64,000 bases of DNA from JAAFHB01 sp963677935 (lineage in GTDB: Bacteria > Bacteroidota > Bacteroidia > Bacteroidales > Prolixibacteraceae), in NCBI GenBank assembly GCA_963677935.2, contig CAXXEH010000003.1, forward strand, positions 496,001 through 560,000. Direction: 5' to 3'. Position 1 is the first letter of the stretch. Every line of letters begins with the position of its first letter. The position numbers and the translations under genes were made by a program. Positions 41,134 to 49,418 of this stretch are shown one piece after another. The notes beneath the pieces are model-generated. The model had not been told where the DNA came from, did not search any database, and saw nothing but the letters and a program-made list of their open reading frames with translations.

Positions 41134-41970
41134 TTATTCCGATATCATGCGAATACCATCGGGACTGATTGATATTATACGCTTTTTATAGAGGGCGCCA
41201 ATGGCCTGTTTAAACGATTTCTTACTGATGCCAAAAACCCTGTAAACCTCTTCTGCATCACTTTTATCTGAAACTGCAATAAACCCGCCCTCTTTTTTCA
41301 GTTCATCAAGAATCATTTGGGCTATAGGATCTACCTTTTCGTACCCCAGTGGATGGAGAGAGAGGTCAATTTTGTTATCCGGCCTGATCTTTTTAATATA
41401 GCCTTTAATCTTGAGCCCTTTGGCGAGTTGTTCAAAAACTTCATTCTCATAGAGGATACCCCAGTGCGAGTTATTTACGATCGCCTTGTAACCAAGATCT
41501 GTTTCGCTTTCGATCACCAGGTCAACTTCCTGACCGACTTCATACTCAGGTAGTGATTTATCCAGAAATTTGTTCAGCTTTGCAGAGGCCACAATTCGCC
41601 GGGTCTCCTCATCCACATAGATGTAAACAAGATACGAGCGTCCCTCAAGCATCGTCACCTTTTGTTCGCGGAAAGGGACCAATAGATCTTTCATAATTCC
41701 CCAATCGAGGAATGTGCCAATTTTATTGACCGATTTAACCCTGAGCATTGCAAATTCGCCAACCTGGGCAAACGGTTTTTCGGTTGTGGCAACCGGCCGG
41801 TCTTCCGAATCGAGGTAAAGAAAGATATCTACAAAATCACCAACCTTACAATTTTTAGGAACATACCTCACCGGCATGAGTATTTCGCCTTCTGCCTCTC
41901 CATCGAGATAAACTCCGAAATCAACTTCTTTGATCACCCGGAGGGAATTGGTTCTGCCAATATTAGCCAC
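41134..41970 (-). CDS. cvfB: CvfB-like S1 RNA-binding protein
   Basis: A protein of the CvfB/YitL family: three or more S1-like beta barrels (LRVIKEVDFGVYLDGEAEG, LRVKSVNKIGTFLDWGIMKD, DLGYKAIVNNSHWGILYENE) then a C-terminal winged helix (GFIAVSDKSDAEEVYRVFGI, SKKSFKQAIGALYKKRIISI). CvfB binds RNA and affects virulence factor expression in staphylococci (established); here, a general RNA-binding role is inferred. I choose a GTG start at 41970 (MANIGRTNSLRVI); the ATG at 42033 would add 21 residues that do not match the family. It closes a run of minus-strand core genes. Confidence 0.82.
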   Translation of the reverse strand: MANIGRTNSLRVIKEVDFGVYLDGEAEGEILMPVRYVPKNCKVGDFVDIFLYLDSEDRPVATTEKPFAQVGEFAMLRVKSVNKIGTFLDWGIMKDLLVPFREQKVTMLEGRSYLVYIYVDEETRRIVASAKLNKFLDKSLPEYEVGQEVDLVIESETDLGYKAIVNNSHWGILYENEVFEQLAKGLKIKGYIKKIRPDNKIDLSLHPLGYEKVDPIAQMILDELKKEGGFIAVSDKSDAEEVYRVFGISKKSFKQAIGALYKKRIISISPDGIRMISE

Positions 41971-42093
41971 TGTAATAAGTTTTTGAAGGTGAAAATTAAA
42001 AAATACAAATGCTCTGATTTGCCGTTTAAGCAATTCAGAGCTATTATATGACGAAGGCCGGAATTCCCCGTTTAAAGAAATCTGTGTTTCAGA

Positions 42094-42426
42094 TTAAAAA
42101 TAATCAGGAGCCGTTTTCTTTGCCGTTGCTGCTGCCGTATCAAAATATTTATCCAGATGGGTAAGTAACATTTCGATAAAATAGGCGTGATAAGCGCTGT
42201 AAAGCGAAGCAGTCATCCCTATATCTTTTGTACCCAGGATACCAAATTTCAATTCACCTTCACCCACTTCAGGGCGTAGCCATGCCCGGTTAATCCATCT
42301 GTCAGGCGTATGCGAAAAATCACCTGCCGAGTCATACGACCATAAATCGGTCACTTTGTCATCGATTGCCCTTTTGATTTCATTCAATAACCCTTCAGGG
42401 TTGTCGGTTTTTACAATTATTGCCAT
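42094..42426 (-). CDS. Conserved Bacteroidota protein of unknown function
   Basis: A 110-residue cytoplasmic protein without signal peptide. It opens MAIIVKTDNPEGLLNEIKRA, has WSYDSAGDFSHTPDRW and FGILGTKDIGMTASLYSAYH, and ends TAPDYF. The pattern suggests a small alpha/beta domain found singly in Bacteroidota (recalled). It overlaps nothing and lies 25 nt downstream of uppP on the same strand, suggesting co-transcription. Confidence 0.7.
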   Translation of the reverse strand: MAIIVKTDNPEGLLNEIKRAIDDKVTDLWSYDSAGDFSHTPDRWINRAWLRPEVGEGELKFGILGTKDIGMTASLYSAYHAYFIEMLLTHLDKYFDTAAATAKKTAPDYF

Positions 42427-42451
42427 GATATTCTAAATATTTATATAAAAA

Positions 42452-43246
42452 TTAAATTACGCTTAAATCGTAGCCTAAATAACTTAAGATTATAATGATA
42501 AGGCCAACTACAATCCGGTAATATCCAAAAGCCTTGAATCCGTGTTTTGTTAAGAAAGTGATAAAGAATTTAATTGCAGCAATGGCAACCAGGAAAGCTA
42601 CGAGATTGCCAATCAAAAGTGTAACTAAATTATCCGACAACATAGATACACCCTTTGGATCGGTTACTAATTTAAGCAATTTATAACCTGCTGCTGCTGC
42701 CATGGTGGGAACAGCAAGGAAAAATGAGAATTCAGCTGCAGTTTTGCGTGTAAGTTTGGTTGACATCCCTCCAACAATTGTTGCCATTGAGCGGGATACA
42801 CCCGGAATCATGGCAATACATTGATAGAACCCGATTTTTAAAGACCTTTTCCAATCCATCTCCTGACTTACATCGGGATAATTAAACCATTTGTCAACAA
42901 ACAACATCAGCACCCCCCCAATGAGGAGCATTGCTGCAACAACATTTACATTTTCCAATAAATTGTCGATCTTCTCGCTGAATAAGAACCCCAGGACCAG
43001 GGCGGGGAGAACTGCTATCAATAATTTCCAGTAGAAATCCCACGATTGGAAAAATCGTGACCAATAGAGAACCACAACAGATAAAATGGCGCCAAACTGA
43101 ATATTGACCGTAAAATCTTTGACAAACTCGGTGCTTGGAATCGTCATTATTTTTTGGGCGATGATCATATGTCCGGTTGATGATACTGGTAAAAACTCAG
43201 TCAGACCTTCGACGATGGCAATTATAATACTCTGTATGGTAGTCAT
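42452..43246 (-). CDS. uppP: Undecaprenyl-diphosphatase
   Basis: A 264-residue membrane enzyme (UppP/BacA) of usual length. The two signature motifs are present: VEGLTEFLPVSSTGHMIIAQ (about 12-31) and the second PGVSRSMATIVGG (about 149-161), with eight or so hydrophobic segments between and after. It removes a phosphate from undecaprenyl diphosphate so the carrier lipid can be reused for cell-wall synthesis; overexpression gives bacitracin resistance (established). Runs with the small gene downstream. Confidence 0.93.
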   Translation of the reverse strand: MTTIQSIIIAIVEGLTEFLPVSSTGHMIIAQKIMTIPSTEFVKDFTVNIQFGAILSVVVLYWSRFFQSWDFYWKLLIAVLPALVLGFLFSEKIDNLLENVNVVAAMLLIGGVLMLFVDKWFNYPDVSQEMDWKRSLKIGFYQCIAMIPGVSRSMATIVGGMSTKLTRKTAAEFSFFLAVPTMAAAAGYKLLKLVTDPKGVSMLSDNLVTLLIGNLVAFLVAIAAIKFFITFLTKHGFKAFGYYRIVVGLIIIILSYLGYDLSVI

Positions 43247-43325
43247 TAACGACGATTTTAATGAGAAATTGTCTTCAAACTTTCAAAGGTGCAAACTTAA
43301 TAACCTTTTTGCTTTTAAACATCAT

Positions 43326-43358
43326 AAAATAGCCCCGGTTTTAGGCCGGGGCTATTTT
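43326..43358 (-). terminator. Terminator after the M16 protease gene
   Basis: AAAATAGCCCCGG (43326-43338) pairs with CCGGGGCTATTTT (43346-43358), 13 bp, four bases past the minus-strand stop at 43362. The A-run serves as a T-run on that strand. Confidence 0.88.
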
Positions 43359-43361
43359 AAA

Positions 43362-46292
43362 TTAATAATTGAAAATATCCTTAAGTGTCAGCTCATTAAC
43401 CGGACCGAGACTTTTTAACTTTGTGAGGTCCGCATCCTTTTTATTCCCTACAATAATATAGGTGTACTTCTTATCCTTAAACTTTTCGTTAAAAAATTGT
43501 TGCACGTCATTGATCGTTGCGTTACGCGCTGTCTCATAATAATCCTTGCGAACATCATAATCAATACCTAATCTTTTGTTCTGAAGCCAGTTCCAGAAAA
43601 TATTGCTTTTGATAATCCGTTCTGTTTGAATGCTTTTAATCACACTCTCTTTGGCGATATTAAACGATTTCTCGTCAATAATCATTTTGGAGAATAAGCC
43701 ATTCATGGCGCCAATGGCATCCATCATTTTGTTGGCCTGGGTATAAACGGCCCCATAAATGTAAAACGAATCCTCCTTTTTGGAAGGGCGCATGTAGTTG
43801 GCCCAGGCTGAATAGGCCAATGCCCTGGCCTCTCGAATTTCCTGAAAGACAACTGAACTCATCGAATTCCCATAATATTCATTGAATACTCTCGATTTGA
43901 CCAGGGTTTTTGGATCAAAGGGCATGTCGCGCGACATCATCACAATATTGACCTGCGATTTGTCATAATCAACAAAGAATACTTTGTTCTGATCGGTTAG
44001 CTGTTCTGTGAACTTCTTTTCAGATGGAATCGATAGGGGAGATGCCGGTAAAATATGATTTCCCTTTACGAGTGCCATAATCTTTTCAGATGGAGTTGGT
44101 CCATAATAAAATACACGATGCGGATAATGACAGAACTGATGGATGATATCAGTAAGTTCCGTTGGATTAATTTCTTTCAGTGATGCTTCGGAGAGAATGT
44201 TTGTAAAAGGTGAATCTTTGCCATATTTACCATAATCCTGTAATGCTCCTGAGATAACATTCTGATCTTTTTTCTGGTCTTCCCTTTCTTTTAGTATCCC
44301 TTCTACCAGTTTAGTATATGCCTCCTTATCGGGTTTTGCTCCGGCCAGTAATTGCTCCAAAAGCTGAAGTCCTGCTTCACTATTCTGATCCAATCCGCTG
44401 ATGACGACCGAAGAACGATTCAACCCCGTAACCACACTAAGGGAAACTCCCAGTTTGTAAAGCTCTTTCTTAAATTGCTCGGCATTCAACTTTTCTGTTC
44501 CAAGATATGGTAGATATTTCACGGCAAGTGCCAGTTTGGGGTCATTGTTACTTCCGATCTCTGTAATATAATTCAATGAAAAAAGATCGTTGGTTGTGTT
44601 CTGAATATAATCAAAATTGACATTTTCGTTCAGTTTATCCTCCTTTATTGATGCGGTATAGTTTACAAAAACCGGTTCAATCGAAGTTGCACTCTTCGCG
44701 ATAAATGTTTTCAGGTAAGCTGATTGGTCGTTACGATTGATCGCAAGTGGGGTAATTTGTGGTTTTTCAACCTTGACAAGATCTTTGGCAACACCGTTTC
44801 GTTTGAACACGGTCACGTAGTTATCCCTATAGTTAGCTTTTGCAAATTCAACCACTTGTGCTTTTGTAATTTTGGCAAGTTCGTTGTTGAAGCTTAATTC
44901 TGTGGCCCAATCCGATTTTTTAATAAACGATTCCAGAAAGGTAAACGCTCTTGCATTGCTCTCATTTCGGCGGACCTTCTCTAATTTCAGGTTGTTGACT
45001 GAAGCCTGAATCATCCAGTCATCAAATTCGCCCTTCTTTACCTTTTCGATCTCAGCCAGGAGCTGATCACGAACCTCTTCCAGTTTCTGTCCCTGACGTG
45101 GTTTTCCGAAGAAGAGATGGTAGCCATAATCCGTCTCAAAATTGCTGGTACTTCCGGCTTTGAGTACTTTTTGCTGTTGATTCAAATCGAGATCAATCAG
45201 TCCGGCCACAGAATTGGAGAGAATGTAGTCGATCAGCGTCACATATTTCCGGTCGTCGGTGTTGTAACCATTAAAACGGAATGCCAACTGAACCTGTTCT
45301 CCTTCAGGACCAACAACCTCCTTAACAACGGGTGAAGTAATTGTGGCTTCCTTAGGAAAGTCGATTTTGGGGAGTTCTTTCGATTCGAATTTCCCAAAAT
45401 TTTGATCGATTAATTTGATGGTCTCTTCGCAGTCGATATCTCCGCTAAGAATGAAAACCATATTATTGGGGACATACCAGGTTCTGTAGAACTTCATAAT
45501 GTTCACCATGGAAGGATTTTTCAGGTGCTCAGGAAATCCGATGATATCGCGCCCCAGCGGATGGGTTGGGAAGAGTCCTTTCATTAATGCATTGTTTAAA
45601 CGCATATCATCCATATCCTGATACATATTGAACTCTTCGTAAACGGTCTCCAACTCGGTATGAAAAAGCCGGAGTACAGGATTGCGAAAACGCTCAGCCT
45701 CCATTTCAACCCATTTCTTAAGTTCATTTACTGGAATATCATTCATGTAGGCAGTCATGTCATAATTGGTAAATGCATTTGTGTTTTTGGCGCCAATTGA
45801 TGATGACATTTTATCGTATTCGTTGGGTATGGCAAATTTGGATGCTGCCTGCGAAATACGGTCAATCTCCTTGTAAATATCCTTCTTCTTTGCAGGTTCC
45901 ACCTCGCCTTTATATCGCTCGAAGAGATTTGAAATACTGTCAAGAAGTACTTTCTCAGCACTCCAGTTTGTCGTTCCAAAGTTATCGGTTCCCTTAAACA
46001 TCATATGTTCAAGGTAGTGAGCCAATCCTGTGGTTTCGGTCGGATCGTTTATGGATCCTGCCCTTACACCGATGAGCCCCATTGCCCTGGGCTCGTCTTT
46101 ATTCGCTGAGAGATAAACTGTAAGTCCGTTTTTTAAGGTGTAGATTTTTGTCTTTAACGGATCATTGGCTACTTGAGTATAGGTGTAACCATTTTTATCG
46201 GTTTTCGATTCTTTGGTGTAATTCACATTATTACACGAGACCAATATTCCAATAAGGAGAATTGTCGTAATGAAACTGATCGCTGTTCTCAT
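43362..46292 (-). CDS. M16 family zinc metalloprotease, lipoprotein
   Basis: A 976-residue insulinase-family protein with a lipoprotein signal (ILLIGILVSC; Cys20). The zinc motif HYLEH (His92-His96) is in the first M16 domain, with the downstream Glu region LETVYEEFNMYQDMDD. A second, inactive M16 domain fills the C-terminal half (about 560-976), as in pitrilysin-type two-domain members, with RxxxYY-like FREIREARALAYSAWANY near 845. It degrades small peptides in the periplasm or at the surface (family knowledge). Single gene with a strong terminator. Confidence 0.88.
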   Translation of the reverse strand: MRTAISFITTILLIGILVSCNNVNYTKESKTDKNGYTYTQVANDPLKTKIYTLKNGLTVYLSANKDEPRAMGLIGVRAGSINDPTETTGLAHYLEHMMFKGTDNFGTTNWSAEKVLLDSISNLFERYKGEVEPAKKKDIYKEIDRISQAASKFAIPNEYDKMSSSIGAKNTNAFTNYDMTAYMNDIPVNELKKWVEMEAERFRNPVLRLFHTELETVYEEFNMYQDMDDMRLNNALMKGLFPTHPLGRDIIGFPEHLKNPSMVNIMKFYRTWYVPNNMVFILSGDIDCEETIKLIDQNFGKFESKELPKIDFPKEATITSPVVKEVVGPEGEQVQLAFRFNGYNTDDRKYVTLIDYILSNSVAGLIDLDLNQQQKVLKAGSTSNFETDYGYHLFFGKPRQGQKLEEVRDQLLAEIEKVKKGEFDDWMIQASVNNLKLEKVRRNESNARAFTFLESFIKKSDWATELSFNNELAKITKAQVVEFAKANYRDNYVTVFKRNGVAKDLVKVEKPQITPLAINRNDQSAYLKTFIAKSATSIEPVFVNYTASIKEDKLNENVNFDYIQNTTNDLFSLNYITEIGSNNDPKLALAVKYLPYLGTEKLNAEQFKKELYKLGVSLSVVTGLNRSSVVISGLDQNSEAGLQLLEQLLAGAKPDKEAYTKLVEGILKEREDQKKDQNVISGALQDYGKYGKDSPFTNILSEASLKEINPTELTDIIHQFCHYPHRVFYYGPTPSEKIMALVKGNHILPASPLSIPSEKKFTEQLTDQNKVFFVDYDKSQVNIVMMSRDMPFDPKTLVKSRVFNEYYGNSMSSVVFQEIREARALAYSAWANYMRPSKKEDSFYIYGAVYTQANKMMDAIGAMNGLFSKMIIDEKSFNIAKESVIKSIQTERIIKSNIFWNWLQNKRLGIDYDVRKDYYETARNATINDVQQFFNEKFKDKKYTYIIVGNKKDADLTKLKSLGPVNELTLKDIFNY

Positions 46293-46541
46293 AGAAAAAT
46301 AGTATTGGTATTAATTATCGGTTATTTATGTTGATAAAATTAGTAATTTGATTTGACTAATTGGGGTTTCTAAAAAATTTATTAAGGAATTATGGTAATA
46401 AATTGTTGTAATATCTTATGTCTGTTTATAAAATGAGGAACCTGCCGGATAGCGGTCCGGCAGGCTTTGAAGAAAATGTGCAGTCTGTTGCTGCAGCTGG
46501 GGTCATTTTGATAAAGAATTGGGGCAAATGATCAGTCCATC
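46293..46541. other. Short gap with nothing recognised
   Basis: About 250 bp with a GCCGGATAGCGGTCCGGCAG hairpin-like element near 46444; it could end transcription of the gene to its right (minus strand) but has no clear T-run. Confidence 0.35.
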
Positions 46542-47036
46542 TTAGTTGAGCAGGTCTGATCTTTTCAATAAATTGGGATAATAGCTTGCAATCATTCCCA
46601 AAGCCGTTTCGATTGGTAAGCCACCTTCTGAAATTTTACGCTGTTTCTCAAATTCTTCCTGAGCAAGGAACAATGCGTTCAGTTCGGGTTTGTATTTCAT
46701 ATGTTTTCCTGCCAGAAGTTGTGCACCAAAGGATGATTTTTTACATGAATAACAAACTTCGAGGTTTTTCGAGCGGACGATATAGTCCCGGCAATTGGCA
46801 CGCTGATCCAGGTAGATGAGTACCGTTTTTTGTGCTTTTTCATAGGTCAGTTCAAAAGTCCGCATCAGCTCTCCATTCATATCAACCGGAGGAAGTTCCT
46901 TGATTTCAAAATTGCCTAAGGTGGTATTTGATTCACCTTTAAAATTAATTGAATTATCTGGCAGATCAGTAGCATTCGAATTGATGGCGCCAAGTGTGAG
47001 CATCAGGAGGGTAAAAAGTAGTGTTAATTGTTTCAT
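46542..47036 (-). CDS. Unknown secreted protein
   Basis: A 164-residue protein with a signal peptide (LTLLFTLLMLTLGAINSNAT). The mature part contains NCRDYIVRSKNLEVCYSC, with three cysteines, and a helical C-terminus (EEFEKQRKISEGGLPIETAL). No family recognised. Not part of an obvious operon. Confidence 0.6.
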   Translation of the reverse strand: MKQLTLLFTLLMLTLGAINSNATDLPDNSINFKGESNTTLGNFEIKELPPVDMNGELMRTFELTYEKAQKTVLIYLDQRANCRDYIVRSKNLEVCYSCKKSSFGAQLLAGKHMKYKPELNALFLAQEEFEKQRKISEGGLPIETALGMIASYYPNLLKRSDLLN

Positions 47037-47277
47037 GACTTGAAAGTTTAAAGATTATTAAAGAAAGAACAGTTCTGTTATTACAAGCCGTGTGCCACAA
47101 ATGGTAACGTGTTGATATATTGGTAATGATGAAGCATTGCCAGGCTGTTCTATTGTCCGATAGCGGGATTCGGATGCCCGTATACGCACGTTTTAATATA
47201 ATATGATAAATGAGCTTAAAATTTAATAGCCCGATAAAATTTGTCATTAGTATTTGGTTTTTATACAATAGGTGGTC

Positions 47278-47304
47278 TTTGAATCAAAAATTCTCCTACT
47301 TTTG
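47278..47304 (+). promoter_or_regulatory. Probable promoter of tRNA-Ser (TTTG / TAnnTTTG)
   Basis: TTTG at 47278-47281 and TACTTTTG at 47297-47304 match the Bacteroidota -33 and -7 elements; the 15-nt spacing is shorter than usual. The tRNA starts 47 nt downstream. Confidence 0.5.
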
Positions 47305-47350
47305 TGCGACAATTAAAATGGCCTCATGGTGATAGTGGTTGTCAGATCAG

Positions 47351-47438
47351 GGAGAGATGTCCGAGTGGTCGAAGGAGCACGCCTGGAAAGTGTGTGTACT
47401 CCAAAAGGGTACCGTGGGTTCGAATCCCACTCTCTCCG
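47351..47438 (+). tRNA. tRNA-Ser (GGA anticodon)
   Basis: The acceptor pairs GGAGAGA with TCTCTCC, discriminator G. The anticodon arm is CACGC-CTGGAAA-GTGTG, so the anticodon is GGA (reads UCC/UCU). A long variable arm (TACTCCAAAAGGGTA) identifies a class II tRNA-Ser. The T arm is GTGGGTTCGAATCCCAC. CCA is not encoded. No integrase or partial tRNA copy lies beside it, so it is not used as the island's attachment site. Confidence 0.97.
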
Positions 47439-47442
47439 CTGA

Positions 47443-47481
47443 AAATAAGGTGATTAGGTAAAGCTGATCACCTTATTTTTT
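47443..47481 (+). terminator. Terminator after tRNA-Ser
   Basis: AAATAAGGTGAT (47443-47454) pairs with ATCACCTTATTT (47467-47478), followed by a T-run to 47481. Confidence 0.85.
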
Positions 47482-47790
47482 GATGTGTTTTTTGACACTT
47501 TAAAGCTAATTATGATGAATATTTGCCTAAGTTTGCCGTGTGTTTTCACGATAAAAACGCTTGTTTTGTTCAATTAGCCTTCCGAAACTTTCCAATTAGG
47601 AGAGAGGCGATTGTGAGTTTTAGACGATTTTTTATTGTGATCATTATGATTTTTTCACAGGTTCATGAATTCTTTTTAGCTTTGTCGTATCGTAAGGCTT
47701 CATTGGTGAACCCGCTTTAAATTACGGATGACCCTCAGAATATTTTTAATTATAGTCATTTCATAATCATCAACTTAAAACAATTAATTA
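47482..47790. other. Intergenic segment, no gene
   Basis: About 300 bp between the tRNA terminator and the DUF1080 gene. No ORF with family support. A short gene-proximal AT-rich part (CTTAAAACAATTAATTA) may contain the ribosome-binding region. Confidence 0.4.
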
Positions 47791-48531
47791 ATGAAAACGA
47801 TTTCCAGGATCTTTGGCCTCCTCTCTACATTTCTGATTAGTTCTGCCTGTTTTGCCCAGGTTCCGATTCTGAATACTTATGACAGTCCGCTTCCAAGGGT
47901 CGTAGCACCGGGAGTGATCTCACCTGACAATGGTGTTGCTGCCCCGTCGGATGCGATTTCTTTGTTTGGCGGAAAGGATTTGGCGGAATGGAACGGCAAG
48001 AACGGGGAGGCTCAGTGGGCAGTTCATGACGGGATGTTCACAGTCACAAAAGGGACAGGTGATATTAACACGAAAAAAGAATTTGGCGATTTTCAGTTGC
48101 ATATCGAATTTATGCACCCTGCCGATATTACGGGCGAGGGACAAATGCGTGGTAACAGCGGAATATTTTTACAAGGTTTGTACGAAATCCAGGTGCTGGA
48201 AACTTATAACAATGAGAATAAAACCTACGTCAATGGTCAGGCAGGTTCTATCTACAGACAACACCCACCCCTGGTGAATCCGCTCAAAAAACCGGGAGAG
48301 TGGAACGCATATGATATCATTTTCACCGCCCCCACATTCAATGCAGATCATACTTACCGGACTAATCCGAGGGCTACGATACTTCTTAACGGCATTCTTG
48401 TTCAGAATAATGCCATCATTTACGGATGTACGAGCGATGAAAAAATCTTTGACCAGCTCAAAGGGGGAATCAGGTTACAGGACCATGGATGCGTGGTCAA
48501 CTACCGGAACATCTGGGTCAGGGAACTGTAA
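47791..48531 (+). CDS. DUF1080 (3-keto-disaccharide hydrolase-like) secreted protein
   Basis: A 246-residue protein with a signal peptide (IFGLLSTFLISSACFAQ). Its single DUF1080/PF06439 domain reads SLFGGKDLAEWNGKNGEAQW, FGDFQLHIEFMHPADITGEG, RGNSGIFLQGLYEIQVLETY and the terminal GCVVNYRNIWVREL, a concanavalin-like jelly-roll. Some members hydrolyse 3-keto-glycosides (recent family knowledge); others only bind sugars. It is alone on the plus strand before the MazG-like gene and has a terminator. Confidence 0.85.
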   Translation: MKTISRIFGLLSTFLISSACFAQVPILNTYDSPLPRVVAPGVISPDNGVAAPSDAISLFGGKDLAEWNGKNGEAQWAVHDGMFTVTKGTGDINTKKEFGDFQLHIEFMHPADITGEGQMRGNSGIFLQGLYEIQVLETYNNENKTYVNGQAGSIYRQHPPLVNPLKKPGEWNAYDIIFTAPTFNADHTYRTNPRATILLNGILVQNNAIIYGCTSDEKIFDQLKGGIRLQDHGCVVNYRNIWVREL

Positions 48532-48563
48532 GGGATACTTGTCGTTAAACCGCTTTTAAAATT

Positions 48564-48592
48564 AAGCCGCTAGCATTTGTTGGCGGCTTTTT
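48564..48592 (+). terminator. Terminator after the DUF1080 gene
   Basis: AAGCCGC (48564-48570) pairs with GGCGGCTT (48582-48589), followed by TTTTTG. Confidence 0.75.
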
Positions 48593-48667
48593 GTTTGATT
48601 TTAATACGTTATATTTAAGTCACACCAAAATGAGCCCAATGGATAAATCACCTAACTTATAACCAAT

Positions 48668-49273
48668 ATGTTAAGAGAATATTTCCCATATACAAATGAT
48701 GGAGCCTCGCTATATGAAGGCTTTTTGGAACACAAAAATCTTTTTTGCAAAATCTATGAAATGAAAGGATCGTTTGCAGAAACCATTGAAGAAATTAATG
48801 AGTTTCTTGACAAGAACGGATATGAGAAAGCACTAACAACTGAATTTGACGAGTCTGCGACCTATTACAGACATCCGGTAACTATTGCACCAAAAGGAAA
48901 TTTAAATCAACTTGTTTTATCGGTCGGGAGGGATATCTCTGCGCTTTCCCAAACTGAATTTTTAATTAATGAACTTAAAAAGTTCCGTGCTGATCGTGAC
49001 TGGGATCAGTTTCATAATCCAAAAGACCTATCCATCGCTTTGAGTATTGAAGCGAATGAATTGCTGGAGCAATTTTTATGGAAAAAACCTGAGGAGGCCA
49101 ATCTTGGAAAAGTGGCGGAAGAGTTGGCTGATGTTTTTGCTTATGCTTTCCAGCTGGCTGACCGATTAAACCTTGATGTTGAGGAAATTCTGTTAAGAAA
49201 AATCAGGCATAATGGTGAAAAATATCCCGTTATGAAATCGAAGGGGAGCGCAACTAAATACAATGAACTTTAA
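48668..49273 (+). CDS. MazG-like nucleotide pyrophosphohydrolase with an N-terminal extension
   Basis: A 201-residue protein. The C-terminal ~110 residues read KFRADRDWDQFHNPKDLSIA, LSIEANELLEQFLWKKPEE and LADVFAYAFQLADRLNLD: the dCTPase/RS21-C6-type MazG domain with its ExxE...ExxD metal-binding pattern. It hydrolyses noncanonical or excess nucleotides (established for the family). The first ~85 residues (FLEHKNLFCKIYEMKGSFAE, EFDESATYYRHPVTIAPKG) form an extra domain; usual family members are about 110-120 residues. What it adds is unknown. Confidence 0.8.
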   Translation: MLREYFPYTNDGASLYEGFLEHKNLFCKIYEMKGSFAETIEEINEFLDKNGYEKALTTEFDESATYYRHPVTIAPKGNLNQLVLSVGRDISALSQTEFLINELKKFRADRDWDQFHNPKDLSIALSIEANELLEQFLWKKPEEANLGKVAEELADVFAYAFQLADRLNLDVEEILLRKIRHNGEKYPVMKSKGSATKYNEL

Positions 49274-49393
49274 AAATCATTTTCATTTTGTGTAAACAAA
49301 TTTACAAATTGGATATTGAAGCAGGGTTTTAAAGCACTATTTTTGGCAGATCAAAATCCTACCTTTACTTCAGAAGAGACCGAAACTTTACAT

Positions 49394-49401
49394 TAATTTT
49401 G
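49394..49401 (+). promoter_or_regulatory. Promoter -7 box for the hybrid two-component gene
   Basis: TAATTTTG, just 18 nt before the ATG at 49419, fits TAnnTTTG. The -33 TTTG is not clear, so the transcript would start close to the ribosome site. Confidence 0.35.
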
Positions 49402-49418
49402 CACCGGGATAAATTTTT

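Noticed and set aside
46293..46541. Terminator after the 46542 gene
   Set aside because: A GCCGGA/TCCGGC stem exists near 46444 but no T-run follows on either strand.
47351..47438. tRNA-Ser as the island's integration site
   Set aside because: It lies 8 kb from the island edge, is complete, and has no adjacent integrase or partial copy.
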